Of a stretch of DNA of 64,000 bases, positions 1 to 8,546 are shown piece by piece; within the stretch, counting starts at the first letter, position 1, and each line of letters starts with the position of its first letter. The notes beneath the pieces are model-generated. The model was not told the origin of the DNA. It saw nothing but the letters and a program-made list of their open reading frames with translations, and made no database searches. The DNA comes from Henriciella pelagia (GTDB lineage: Bacteria > Pseudomonadota > Alphaproteobacteria > Caulobacterales > Hyphomonadaceae). The DNA lies in the NCBI RefSeq assembly GCF_002088945.1, contig NZ_NCSU01000014.1, positions 1-64,000 on the forward strand. Direction: 5' to 3'. The position numbers and the translations under genes are program-made.

Positions 1-66
1 AACCGCGCCTCATTCGCCCTTCCTATGGGCGCATGGTCCGGGCAAGAGACCGATGGGAGGCAGGAC

Positions 67-1086
67 ATGTTCGACAATGATGAATGGCTGAACCAGCACC
101 GCGAAGACGTGATCGACCCGGACAGGGAAATCGTCGATCCGCACCACCATCTCTGGCGCCCTGATAACCCCGCCGGCATCGTCTATGACCTGCCCGAACT
201 CTGGTCCGATACCGATGACGGCCACAAGGTGACCCAGACCATCTTCATGGAATGCGGCTCTTCCTATCGCAAGGACGGCCCGGACCATCTCAAACCGATC
301 GGTGAGACCGAATACATCGCTGAAGCCGCCGCAAAATCGGCTGCCGAACCCGGCAAGGCCACCATCGCCGCCTTCATCGGCCATGCGGACCTTCGCTTGC
401 CGCTGGACACGCTGGACGAGGTGCTCGACGCCCATATCGAAGCGGCCAAGGGTCTCTTTCGCGGTATCCGCCATGCCGGCCCTTACGATGAGGCCAGCGG
501 CGAGTTCCGCATCAAGCCCCGTGCCCCGAAAGGTCTTTACAAGGATGAAGACTTCCGGCGCGGCGTGCATCGCCTGGGTGAGCGCGCCATGACCTATGAC
601 ACCTGGAACTATCATACCCAGATTCTCGACTTCGCAGACCTCGCCGCCGCCGTCCCCGGCACCACCATGATCCTCGACCATTTCGGAACACCGCTCGGCG
701 TCGGCCCCTATGCCGGCAGCCACAAGGCGAACTTCTCCAAATGGAAAGACGACATCGAAGCCGTCGCCGCGAACCCGAACGTCTATGCCAAGCTTGGCGG
801 CCTCGCCATGCCGGACAATGGCTTTGGCTGGGACACGCGCGACACACCGGCAACATCAGACGAGATCGTTGACGCCCACGGCCCCTATTACGAACACATG
901 ATCAGATGCTTCGGCCCGGACCGCTGCATGATGGAGAGCAACTTCCCGGTCGACCGCCTGTCGCTCAGCTATCGCACCTACTGGAACGCCGCCAAGAAGA
1001 TCACGGCAGGCCATTCCGAAGCCGAGAAGGACGCCATGTTCAGCGCCGTCGCCCGCAAGGTCTACAAGGTCGAAGCCGACGTCTGA
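67..1086 (+). CDS. Amidohydrolase family protein (TIM-barrel metal-dependent hydrolase, COG3618 type)
   Basis: A 339-residue soluble protein of the amidohydrolase-2 superfamily. The N-terminal motif DPHHHLW (about residue 25) is the HxH metal-binding signature of this family. Later family blocks are visible: FRGIRHAG, ILDHFG, KLGGLAMP and the C-terminal MMESNFPVD, where a conserved acidic residue acts in catalysis. Members hydrolyse lactones, cyclic amides or decarboxylate aromatic acids; the substrate cannot be read here. The start at 67 is preferred over an ATG at 25 because GGGAGG lies just upstream and the family begins close to the HxH motif. It is followed 10 nt later by a crotonase-family gene on the same strand, so the pair probably forms an operon for an acyl-CoA or ring-cleavage pathway. 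Confidence 0.85.
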   Translation: MFDNDEWLNQHREDVIDPDREIVDPHHHLWRPDNPAGIVYDLPELWSDTDDGHKVTQTIFMECGSSYRKDGPDHLKPIGETEYIAEAAAKSAAEPGKATIAAFIGHADLRLPLDTLDEVLDAHIEAAKGLFRGIRHAGPYDEASGEFRIKPRAPKGLYKDEDFRRGVHRLGERAMTYDTWNYHTQILDFADLAAAVPGTTMILDHFGTPLGVGPYAGSHKANFSKWKDDIEAVAANPNVYAKLGGLAMPDNGFGWDTRDTPATSDEIVDAHGPYYEHMIRCFGPDRCMMESNFPVDRLSLSYRTYWNAAKKITAGHSEAEKDAMFSAVARKVYKVEADV

Positions 1087-1096
1087 GGAGAGCCCC

Positions 1097-1996
1097 ATGT
1101 TCGAAGAGATCATCTATGAGGTCGAGAACGGCCGCGCCCGGATCACCCTCAATCGGCCAGACAAGCTCAATGCGCTCACCATGAAGATGCAGGCCGAAAT
1201 GGCCGAAGCTCTCTGGCAGGCAGACAATGACCGCGCCGTCCATTGCGTCATCATCAAGGGCGCAGGCCGCGGCTTCTCGGCAGGTTATGACCTGTCAGGA
1301 TCTGCCGCCGTGCCCGTCTCCCGCCTCGATGCCGAGACAGACGACAAGCGCGGCGCGCGCAGCGTCGATGATGATATCTGGCAGCTCGAACGTGCCCAGC
1401 GCTACCGCATGTCCATTTTCGACATGCACAAGCCGGTCATCGCACAGGTCCACGGCCCCTGCGTCGCCGGCGGCACCGATATCGCGCTGCTCTGTGACAT
1501 CGTCATCATCGCCGATGATGCGACGGTCTCCTTCCCGGCGGGCCGCAATCTCGGCGCGCTGCCGAACCAGATGTGGCTCTACAATGTCGGCCCGCAATGG
1601 ACCAAGCGGCTGATGCTCACCGGCGACTCCATCACCGGCACCGAAGCCGCCCAGCTCGGTTTCGCGCTGAAGTCGGTCCCGGCCGACAGGCTCGAAGCCG
1701 AAGTCGAAGGCCTCGCCTCCCGCATGGCCCTCATCGACGCCGACATCCTCGCCGCCAACAAGCGGGCGGTAAATCTCGGCATGGAGCTGATGGGCGCACG
1801 CACCATGCAGCGCCTCGCCGTGGAGAATGATGTGAGGGGCCACCAGGCCGCGTCTGCCCACGCCTTCGTCAGACAGGTCGGCGAAATGGGCCTCCGCCAG
1901 GCGCTGAAAGACCGCGACGCCCCCTTCGGCGACGGCCGCGCCCGCGTCAACGGGCCTGAGGTCCGGGACACGGATGGGAGACTGATTGAGGATTAG
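1097..1996 (+). CDS. Enoyl-CoA hydratase/isomerase family protein (crotonase superfamily)
   Basis: A 299-residue crotonase-fold protein. The oxyanion-hole segments GRGFSAGYDL (about residues 57-66) and GPCVAGGTDIALLCD (about 121-135) are clear. The two positions that hold catalytic glutamates in classical enoyl-CoA hydratases are not glutamate here: the first region reads GGTDIAL and the second FPAGRNLGALP. Simple hydratase activity is therefore uncertain, and an isomerase, hydrolase or carboxylation-type crotonase reaction is possible. It starts 10 nt after the amidohydrolase stop, suggesting co-transcription. Downstream lies a run of palindromic repeats rather than another gene. Confidence 0.85.
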   Translation: MFEEIIYEVENGRARITLNRPDKLNALTMKMQAEMAEALWQADNDRAVHCVIIKGAGRGFSAGYDLSGSAAVPVSRLDAETDDKRGARSVDDDIWQLERAQRYRMSIFDMHKPVIAQVHGPCVAGGTDIALLCDIVIIADDATVSFPAGRNLGALPNQMWLYNVGPQWTKRLMLTGDSITGTEAAQLGFALKSVPADRLEAEVEGLASRMALIDADILAANKRAVNLGMELMGARTMQRLAVENDVRGHQAASAHAFVRQVGEMGLRQALKDRDAPFGDGRARVNGPEVRDTDGRLIED

Positions 1997-2009
1997 CGCC
2001 CCACCCCTA

Positions 2010-2028
2010 CCCTCCCCAGAGCGGAGGG
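2010..2028. repeat. Short GC-rich hairpin repeat
   Basis: CCCTCC and GGAGGG arms separated by CCAGAGC-type loop sequence just after the crotonase stop. It resembles the second hairpin at 2186-2207 and may be a worn copy of the same intergenic repeat, or part of the operon terminator. Confidence 0.5.
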
Positions 2029-2067
2029 GGCGATGGTCGCACACGTCTGAGCAATTCGCCCGCCAGT

Positions 2068-2140
2068 GGTTCGGCTTCGCTCACCATGTCGGGCTATTTC
2101 TGACATCGGATCAGGCCGACATGGTGAGCGAAGTCGAACC
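2068..2140. repeat. 25-bp inverted repeat (REP-like palindromic element)
   Basis: Two 25-nt arms at 2068-2092 and 2116-2140 are reverse complements with a single mismatch, separated by a 23-nt loop. Each arm contains the core TTCGCTCACCATGTCGG. Such mobile palindromes are common between genes in alphaproteobacteria. Here it lies between two convergent transcription units (1097-1996 on plus, 2228-2845 on minus), where it could also stop transcription from both sides. Confidence 0.75.
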
Positions 2141-2185
2141 ATTCGGTCGTTGGCACAATGTCAGCATCCTGGCACAACGCCTTCC

Positions 2186-2207
2186 CCCTCCCCGCTTGCG
2201 GGGAGGG
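2186..2207. repeat. Perfect 10-bp GC-rich hairpin repeat
   Basis: CCCTCCCCGC and GCGGGGAGGG are perfect inverted arms with a TT loop. It sits directly downstream of the minus-strand GNAT gene and is one of three palindromic elements packed in this intergenic region. There is no U-run, so it is called a repeat rather than an intrinsic terminator. Confidence 0.65.
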
Positions 2208-2227
2208 TCGGGGTGGGGCAAGCAACG

Positions 2228-2845
2228 CTACCCGCCCTGCCTCGCCATCCATGTCTCACGGGAAATTTCCCACACCTGAGACGCCCGTGTAGACCCATCC
2301 GGACGTGTGCTCTCGATATCGCCCCTGTAGTCAAACCCCGTCTTCTCAAACAGTCTCTGGATACGGACATTGTCGAGCGCCGTCGTATTGCAGAGGAGGT
2401 CGAGGTCCAGCGCATCGAACATCCACGTAAATGTCTTCGCCATGCCGACCCCGCCCTGACCTGAATTCTGCAAGTCGGGCCGCATCGCCCCGGCCAGCTC
2501 CCCCGCCGCCCATTCCGGCCAGACCCGTACTTCGGAATAGCCGGAGAGATTGCCAGTCTCATCGAAGTTCAGCGAAAGGATTCCCTCACCCTGCTCCTTC
2601 GCGGCGAGGTTCATCTCGATAAAGGCGCGCACAGTCTCCAGCGTCAGCGGCCTGGGTATCGAATAGATCCAGCGATTGACCTCCGGATGCTCGAACAGCT
2701 CCAGCAGCAGCGTTTCATCCCCCACCTGCGCCAGCCGGCTATGATGCGCTGTCGATGGCATGGCATCCACACCGCGTACGAGCGCCCGTATCGCTTCTTC
2801 GCGTGCGGGGTTCGTCCGGTTTCGTGTCCAGGGTATCTCGCCCAT
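2228..2845 (-). CDS. GNAT family N-acetyltransferase (RimJ/RimL type)
   Basis: A 205-residue protein with the layout of ribosomal-protein-type acetyltransferases. It has an N-terminal strand-helix with LLELFEHPEVNRWI, a central strand ILSLNFDETGNLSGYSEVRVWPEW, the acetyl-CoA loop region around NSGQGGVGMAKTF (about residue 130) and a C-terminal DNVRIQRLFEKTGFDYRG, which is the typical asparagine and E-x-G-F end of the fold. The acceptor is unknown. It is the last gene of a minus-strand operon: the ribokinase stop codon lies only 3 nt before this ATG. The pairing with nucleoside salvage genes may be incidental. Confidence 0.75.
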   Translation of the reverse strand: MGEIPWTRNRTNPAREEAIRALVRGVDAMPSTAHHSRLAQVGDETLLLELFEHPEVNRWIYSIPRPLTLETVRAFIEMNLAAKEQGEGILSLNFDETGNLSGYSEVRVWPEWAAGELAGAMRPDLQNSGQGGVGMAKTFTWMFDALDLDLLCNTTALDNVRIQRLFEKTGFDYRGDIESTRPDGSTRASQVWEISRETWMARQGG

Positions 2846-2848
2846 GCC

Positions 2849-3712
2849 TCAAGCCTTGTCTGACAGGAAGGCCTCCACATCCTTCCGCATCGGGATGGCA
2901 GGTTGCGCGCCCGGCTTCGTCACGGCAAGCGCTGCCGCTGCGGAAGCAAATCTGAGCGCTGCGCCCTCTTCCATCCCTTCGGCGAGCGCCACGACCAGAG
3001 CGCCGCAGAAGGTGTCGCCAGCGCCCGTCGTGTCGATGACCGGCACGGCATAGGCCGGCATCCGCGCGACCTCTTCGCCCGCCCGATAGAGCACAGCGCC
3101 CTCTCCGCCGAGCGTCAGCGCGACCAGCCCACCGCCGCGATGCAGCGCCTCGCCATAATAGGCCGCTTCGACCTCGTTGACGATCAGCAGGTCCGCCCGC
3201 TCCAGCAGCTCCGCCGGCACAGGCAGCGCCGGCGCAAGGTTCACCGCGAACAGCCTGGCCTCGATCTTCGCCGCTTCCATCACCGCCGGCACAGGCACTT
3301 CCAGCTGGCAGAGGACGGCGTCGCACGGCCCAGCGCCCGCCACATCCGCTGCATCGAGATGACCGTTTGCCCCACTCGCCACGATGATCTGGTTCTCGCC
3401 CTTCGCATCGACCCCGATCAGCGCCACGCCCGTCGGTGCACTCTCATCCTCGGTGACGCCATCGAGGTTCACGCCGCCCGCCTTCAGCAGCGCCAGCGCG
3501 CCTTCGGCAAAGGCGTCCTTACCAACCCGGCCGATCAGCTCCACCGCCGCGCCGAGCCGCTGCGCCGCCAGGGCCATGTTCGCGCCCTTACCCCCGGCAT
3601 GCTGGGCGAAGGTCGCGCCGGTGACGGTCTCACCCGGTGTCGGCAAATGGTCCGCGCTCGCAACCAGGTCCAGATTGATCGAGCCGACTATTTTTATCCC
3701 CGGCCTGCTCAT
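2849..3712 (-). CDS. rbsK: Ribokinase (PfkB carbohydrate kinase family)
   Basis: A 287-residue PfkB-family sugar kinase. The N-terminal GSINLDLV and the glycine-rich GGKGANMALAAQRLG (about residues 39-53) match the ribokinase substrate-binding signature. The C-terminal DTTGAGDTFCGAL (about 227-239) holds the anion hole and the catalytic aspartate. It would phosphorylate ribose or a related sugar at the expense of ATP. The gene overlaps the upstream nucleoside hydrolase by 4 nt (ATGA), which fits a two-step salvage route: the hydrolase releases ribose and this kinase traps it as ribose 5-phosphate. Confidence 0.88.
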   Translation of the reverse strand: MSRPGIKIVGSINLDLVASADHLPTPGETVTGATFAQHAGGKGANMALAAQRLGAAVELIGRVGKDAFAEGALALLKAGGVNLDGVTEDESAPTGVALIGVDAKGENQIIVASGANGHLDAADVAGAGPCDAVLCQLEVPVPAVMEAAKIEARLFAVNLAPALPVPAELLERADLLIVNEVEAAYYGEALHRGGGLVALTLGGEGAVLYRAGEEVARMPAYAVPVIDTTGAGDTFCGALVVALAEGMEEGAALRFASAAAALAVTKPGAQPAIPMRKDVEAFLSDKA

Positions 3713-4644
3713 GCCGTGTATCTTCCCAGCTGCCCAAGCATTTCAGAGAACACAGCCCCCGCATCCGCCTTGTCATACCAGAGCACATTCCCATCCTCGC
3801 GATACTCCGGCACCGTCTTTCCGAAACGCGCGCCAGTCTCGGTGACGACGCTCACCTTCGCCTTCCGCCCCTCGAACAGGTCCGGACGCAAGATCGCGAG
3901 CACGGTAGACGGATCGTGCAAGGGCGCATGGCGCCCCTTGGCCTCTTCTTCAAGGCGGTTCGACGCGGCCAGCAGGTCCGCTGCCGCCACAGCCTGCACA
4001 GAGCCCAGCGCGCGCACCCGCTCGACCTCCTCATCGCTGGTACGGATCTGATGCGTCACATCAAGATTGAGCAGCCGCATCGGCACATCCATACCGAACA
4101 CGACAGCCGCAGCATGCGGGTCGGCGAACACGTTGAACTCGGCATGCGGCGTGATATTGCCGCCCTCGCTGTCCGCCCCGCCCATGATGACGATCTCCTT
4201 GAGCCCGGACACGATGTCCGGCGCCATCAGATAGGCGAGCGCCACATTGGTCATCGGCCCCGTCACGACCAGCGTCGCCGGTATCCCCTTGGTGGCTCGT
4301 AATGTTTTTACCAGGAAGTTCACGGCATGCTGGCGGGACGCGCGGACTTGCGGCTTCGGAAAGGCAATATTTCCAAGCCCGGTCGAGCCGTGAAAATCCT
4401 CTGCCGTCACCGCATCGCGCAGCATCGGAATCTCCGCCCCGCCGCACACCGGAACTTCCTTGCCGATGCCTGCAAGCTCGCGAATGATCCGCGCGTTTCG
4501 AAGCGTCAGCTTCGCCGGGACATTGCCCGCCACGGTCGTGATGCCGACTGTCTCCAGCGTGTCGGAAGCCGCAAACAGCGTGAGCAGTGCCACCGCATCG
4601 TCCAGGCCGGGGTCGCAATCGATGATTATCTGTCGTTTTCGCAT
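3709..4644 (-). CDS. Nucleoside hydrolase (inosine-uridine preferring type)
   Basis: A 311-residue cytoplasmic nucleoside hydrolase. IIIDCDPGLDDAVALL at the N-terminus is the family hallmark, with the aspartates that bind calcium and activate water. Downstream blocks include VTGPMTNVALAYLMAP and HAEFNVFADPHAA. It splits the N-glycosidic bond of ribonucleosides to base and ribose. The start at 4644 (MRKRQ) is preferred to a longer frame from 4722 because family members begin a few residues before the DxDxGxDD motif; the Shine-Dalgarno is weak either way. It heads an operon with ribokinase and a GNAT protein. Confidence 0.88.
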   Translation of the reverse strand: MRKRQIIIDCDPGLDDAVALLTLFAASDTLETVGITTVAGNVPAKLTLRNARIIRELAGIGKEVPVCGGAEIPMLRDAVTAEDFHGSTGLGNIAFPKPQVRASRQHAVNFLVKTLRATKGIPATLVVTGPMTNVALAYLMAPDIVSGLKEIVIMGGADSEGGNITPHAEFNVFADPHAAAVVFGMDVPMRLLNLDVTHQIRTSDEEVERVRALGSVQAVAAADLLAASNRLEEEAKGRHAPLHDPSTVLAILRPDLFEGRKAKVSVVTETGARFGKTVPEYREDGNVLWYDKADAGAVFSEMLGQLGRYTA

Positions 4645-5048
4645 TCTTGTCTGGTCATTTTCCCTTGTAACCGAACAGAAAACCAGTCCGCGCGTTCCGG
4701 CAAGGGCAGGGTCCGGAATCAATTCTTTTGTCGGGGAGGCAATGAGGTGAGCAAGGCGTGCGAGGAAAGGCGCGCAGGACGGACAGATGTCCGTTCAAGC
4801 GACTTGACGCTGCAGGCCGCCGCTCAGCTGATTGAGGCATTCCGCCATTGCCACGCCGAGCAGCGGTCTTTTGTCCGCTGGCCGTGTTGCCACCGCTTGA
4901 AAGACCCCGGCCTTCCAGCGCAACGGCGCCTTGCCAGCAAACAAAACTCCGCCGCCCTCCGCGGCAAAAGACTTGAGTCCGGCCCCTAGTCGTCACGCAT
5001 CGCGGCCCCTAAGTGTGCAGGCGACGAACAAGCAAGGAGAAAACAGAC
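4645..5048. other. Intergenic region between divergent operons
   Basis: About 400 nt between the minus-strand nucleoside salvage operon and the plus-strand dienelactone hydrolase. Both promoters must lie here, but no convincing -35/-10 pair, operator dyad or RNA structure was recognised. Short open frames on both strands lack domain signatures and ribosome sites and are judged noncoding. Confidence 0.5.
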
Positions 5049-5756
5049 ATGTCCATCACAACGAAATCTCTCGAATATGAAGCTGGCGGCCAGTCCTATG
5101 AAGGCTATCTCGCCATGCCGGAAGGCACCCCCAAGGCGGTCGTCGTGATCGCTCATGCCTGGGGCGGCCAGAGCGATTTCGACAAGAAGAAAGCCGACAT
5201 GCTGGCCGAGTGGGGCTATGCCGGTTTTGCGATGGACGTCTATGGCGTCGGCAAGCGCGGCGAGACGACCGAAGAGTGCCAGGCCCTGATGAACCCGCTC
5301 GCCTCCAACCGCTCGGAGTTGCAGAATCGCCTGAAGCTCGGTCTTGAGACCGCGAAAAAGGAATCAGGCTGTGACAAGGCTGCCGCCATCGGCTTCTGCT
5401 TTGGCGGGCTCAGCGTGCTCGACATGGCCCGCACCGGCATGGCGGTTGACGGGGTTGCGTCCTTCCACGGCCTGCTCGGCGCGCCGGGCAATACGGACGG
5501 CCACAAGACGAAGGCAAAAATTCTCGTCCTGCATGGCTGGGACGACCCGATGGCAACGCCGGAAGACGTCATGGCCTTCGCGAAGGAAATGACCGATGCG
5601 AACGCCGACTGGCAGCTCCACGCCTATGGCGGCACCATGCACGCCTTCACCAATCCGGGCGCGAACGATCCTGATTTCGGCACGGTCTACAACAAGGATG
5701 CCGAACGCCGCTCTATCGCCGCCCTCAAGGACTTCCTCGGCGAACTCTTCGGCTAG
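5049..5756 (+). CDS. Dienelactone hydrolase family protein
   Basis: A 235-residue alpha/beta hydrolase. The nucleophile elbow GFCFGG (about residues 116-121) carries the cysteine used by dienelactone hydrolases in place of serine. The acid is in LHGWDDP (about 160-166) and the histidine in GTMHAF (about 196-201). Such enzymes open enol-lactones or cleave other small esters in the cytoplasm. The start at 5049 is set by AGGAG 11 nt upstream. It stands alone on this strand and ends 2 nt from the convergent NhaC gene, so the two units face each other without a spacer. Confidence 0.88.
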   Translation: MSITTKSLEYEAGGQSYEGYLAMPEGTPKAVVVIAHAWGGQSDFDKKKADMLAEWGYAGFAMDVYGVGKRGETTEECQALMNPLASNRSELQNRLKLGLETAKKESGCDKAAAIGFCFGGLSVLDMARTGMAVDGVASFHGLLGAPGNTDGHKTKAKILVLHGWDDPMATPEDVMAFAKEMTDANADWQLHAYGGTMHAFTNPGANDPDFGTVYNKDAERRSIAALKDFLGELFG

Positions 5757-5758
5757 GA

Positions 5759-7126
5759 TTAGCTCAGCAGGCCGGCGGCGAGATACAGCATCACGGCGCC
5801 GGCCCCTGCCATCAACGCATAAGGCAGCTGCGTGCGCACATGATCGATATGGTCACACTCGGCGGCAAAGCTCGCAATGATCGAGGTGTCGGAAATGGGA
5901 GAGCAATGGTCCCCGAAGACGCCGCCGCCGAGCACCGCTGCCAGCGCCAGTGAGGGTGGAACACCGCTTCCCATCGCCAGCGGGATGGCCACCGGCACAA
6001 GGATACCATAGGTGCCCCAGCTCGTTCCCGTCGTGAAGGAAGCGAGCCCCGCCACCACAAAGATGATCGCCGGCAGCGTCCAGGGCAGCGGGAAGCCGGA
6101 AGCAAGACTGCCCAGCACTTCGCCCGTCCCAAGCGCCTTGAGGCTCGCGCCCAGCACCAGCGCCATGAAGATCACGGCAACAGCGGGCAACAGGTCTCCC
6201 ATGCCCTTGAAGCCGGTATCGATCAGCTTGCCCTTCTCTTCCCGGCCAGAGCGCGCCAGCAAGACAAACGCAACAGCGGTCGCAAGGCACACCGCCCACA
6301 GGATGGATTGCGAGCCTGACCCGTTGAGCAGATTGCCCTCGCCAGTCCAGAACATGAAGCCGAGCGCGCCGAGCACCAGCACCGCGACCGGCAAGCCCAT
6401 ATCCATTGCCCGCCCTGGCGGAATCTCGTCTGCCATATGGGTTTTCCCGGCGGCCGCACGCGAAGTTTCCTCCGCCTGCTTCATCGGGCCTATAGTGCGG
6501 TCGGTCATCACTGTGAGGAACACACCAGTCAGTGTCAGCAATGCATAGAAATTCAGCGGCACCGTCGCGGCCAGCACCGAGATCGGATTGCCAAGCTCGT
6601 ATTCGGAAATGAGGCCCAGCACATAGGCGCCCCAGCCATTCAGGAGGATGATCACGCTAACCGGCGCAGAGGTGGAATCGATCAGATAGGCGAGCCGTTC
6701 ACGGCTCATCTTCAGGCGGTCAAAGAGCGGCCGGCCCATAATGCCCGTCGCAAGCAGGCTGATATTGGTCTCGACGAAGATCAGCGTGCCGGTCAGCGCC
6801 GTCACCGTCCCGGCCCGCCGCCGCGTACTCGCTGCGCCAGACCGGACCAGCCAGTCGACCATGCCCTGAATGCCGCCCGACCGGCGCATATATTCGATCA
6901 GCGCGCCAATGATCAGGCAGAAGAGAAGGATGCGCGCATTGCCCCCGCCGCCCAGCACCTCGACGCTGCGCTCGATCGAGTTGAGCAGGCCAAGCGCCGG
7001 GTTGAAGCTCGCGATCAGCGTCTCGGACAGCCAGATGGCGATGCCGAGAGACCAGTAGACATTCCGCGTCCAGACCGCGATGGCGAGCGCGACAAGCGGT
7101 GGTGTGATCGTCAGCCAGTCAGCCAT
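5759..7126 (-). CDS. Na+/H+ antiporter NhaC family protein
   Basis: A roughly 455-residue inner-membrane transporter with about eleven hydrophobic segments. The stretch FVETNISLLATGIMGRPLFDR (about residues 118-138) and the C-terminal GDHCSPISDTSI (near 405) are characteristic of the NhaC/YqkI group, the latter containing the conserved polar helix break. The start is ambiguous among GTG 7132, ATG 7129 and ATG 7126; the GGGAGG position favours 7126. It follows an M19 dipeptidase by about 20 nt in the same direction, so the pair may couple hydrolysis of a peptide and ion or amino-acid exchange. Confidence 0.85.
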   Translation of the reverse strand: MADWLTITPPLVALAIAVWTRNVYWSLGIAIWLSETLIASFNPALGLLNSIERSVEVLGGGGNARILLFCLIIGALIEYMRRSGGIQGMVDWLVRSGAASTRRRAGTVTALTGTLIFVETNISLLATGIMGRPLFDRLKMSRERLAYLIDSTSAPVSVIILLNGWGAYVLGLISEYELGNPISVLAATVPLNFYALLTLTGVFLTVMTDRTIGPMKQAEETSRAAAGKTHMADEIPPGRAMDMGLPVAVLVLGALGFMFWTGEGNLLNGSGSQSILWAVCLATAVAFVLLARSGREEKGKLIDTGFKGMGDLLPAVAVIFMALVLGASLKALGTGEVLGSLASGFPLPWTLPAIIFVVAGLASFTTGTSWGTYGILVPVAIPLAMGSGVPPSLALAAVLGGGVFGDHCSPISDTSIIASFAAECDHIDHVRTQLPYALMAGAGAVMLYLAAGLLS

Positions 7127-7151
7127 CATCACCCTCCCCGTTCCGCGCGGC

Positions 7152-8471
7152 CTAGTTCAGGATCTTTGGAGACGTCAGCGTTGACGTCCGTGCCGCTTCG
7201 GCCTCGCGCAGCAGGCGCAGCATATTGCCGGACCAGAACTTCTCGACGTCTTCCTCGCTATAGCCGGCATCGAGCAGCGCCGCCGTCACCTTTGGCAGGA
7301 AGGTGATGTCGATCATGCCTTCAACGCCGCCGCCACCATCCCAGTCAGCGCCCATGCCGACATGGTCCGGGCCGACAAGCTCCAGAGCGTAGAGGGTCTG
7401 CTCCATGAATTTCTCGAAGGAGGATTGCGGCGCCGGGAACTGCGCATCAACCTCGCGCCGCGCCTCGCGATAGGCTGCCTGGGTCTCGGCATCCATCTCA
7501 CTGAACTCGCCATATTGTGCCGTCAGCGCCTCCAGCGCCTCGGTCCGTTCCGGCGACGGCTCCAGCAGTTCCAGATACGCCCCGAGCGCGTTCATCTGGA
7601 TGACGCCGCCATCCTCGGCCACAGCGATGAGCAGTTCATCGGGAATGTTGCGAAAGTGCTCATACATCCCGTCGACACCGGTATGGGAGAAGATGATCGG
7701 CGTGGTGGACGCCTCGATCATGTCGTACACCGTCTCGTCTGCGGCATGCGAGGCGTCGAGGATCATGCCGAGTTCATTGGCCTTCGCGATCAGCTCTTCG
7801 CCCAGCGGCGACAGGCCACCATAGGCATTATTGGTCACGTCCGTCGCGCTGTCTGCGAACTGGTTGTCGCGGCCATGCACCGGTCCGACCATGCGGACAC
7901 CCCCAATGTAGAAGGTCTCGAGCAGCGACACGTCCGTGCCGAGCGGATAGGAGTTCTCGATGCTCTGATAGACGACCTTCTTGCCTTCACTCGCAATCCG
8001 TTCGGCATCATCCGCCGTGAAGGCCAGCTCCACCTCGTCGGCATATTTCGCGGCAAACTCGCGGATCGCCATCTGGCGCAGCAATGCGCTGTTGCGTGCA
8101 GCGGCATAGGACGCCTCATCGAGCGGGCCCTGCGCGGTGTAGATCACCCAGAAGCCGCCATCCAGCCCGCCATCATTCATGCGTGGCAGGTCGACCTGCG
8201 TTCCGTCCGCGCCATAGCTTCCCCGCTCGGAGAAGGTGTAGCTGTCAGTGTGGAAGAAGGCCGGCGTGTCGAGGTGGGTGTCCATGACCAGCATCGACTT
8301 GTGCAGCTCGATCACGTCCGCCGGAACGCCGTTCGACGGAGCGACCGCATGCGCCGCGCCCGAATTGTTCGGCAGGATTTCGCTGCCCGTCTCGCCAGCT
8401 TCCGGCGTACACGCGGCTACAGACACAGCAAACACGCCCGCCAGCAGGCGTTTGTTGAACGTCGACATCAT
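7152..8471 (-). CDS. Membrane dipeptidase (peptidase M19), lipoprotein
   Basis: A 439-residue zinc dipeptidase. The N-terminus has a lipoprotein signal ending VSVAAC (about residues 16-21), so it is probably anchored in the cell envelope. Metal ligands of the renal-dipeptidase family are visible in LVMDTHLDTP (HxD), SIEN (glutamate), ILDASHA and IIFSHTG (histidines), and GMGADWDGG marks the C-terminal substrate pocket. It would cleave dipeptides with a free C-terminal carboxylate, possibly with relaxed stereochemistry. A GGAG precedes the ATG at 8471 by 9 nt. The NhaC antiporter gene follows after about 20 nt. Confidence 0.9.
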   Translation of the reverse strand: MMSTFNKRLLAGVFAVSVAACTPEAGETGSEILPNNSGAAHAVAPSNGVPADVIELHKSMLVMDTHLDTPAFFHTDSYTFSERGSYGADGTQVDLPRMNDGGLDGGFWVIYTAQGPLDEASYAAARNSALLRQMAIREFAAKYADEVELAFTADDAERIASEGKKVVYQSIENSYPLGTDVSLLETFYIGGVRMVGPVHGRDNQFADSATDVTNNAYGGLSPLGEELIAKANELGMILDASHAADETVYDMIEASTTPIIFSHTGVDGMYEHFRNIPDELLIAVAEDGGVIQMNALGAYLELLEPSPERTEALEALTAQYGEFSEMDAETQAAYREARREVDAQFPAPQSSFEKFMEQTLYALELVGPDHVGMGADWDGGGGVEGMIDITFLPKVTAALLDAGYSEEDVEKFWSGNMLRLLREAEAARTSTLTSPKILN

Positions 8472-8546
8472 ATTGGGTCACTCCGGGAGAATTATCAGCC
8501 AAGTGTATACGATCAGACTCCGCGCCCCGCCGCAAGATTGGCAGTG

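Noticed and set aside
2903-4051. 382-codon plus-strand frame
   Set aside because: It is antisense to the ribokinase and nucleoside hydrolase genes and has no recognisable domain.
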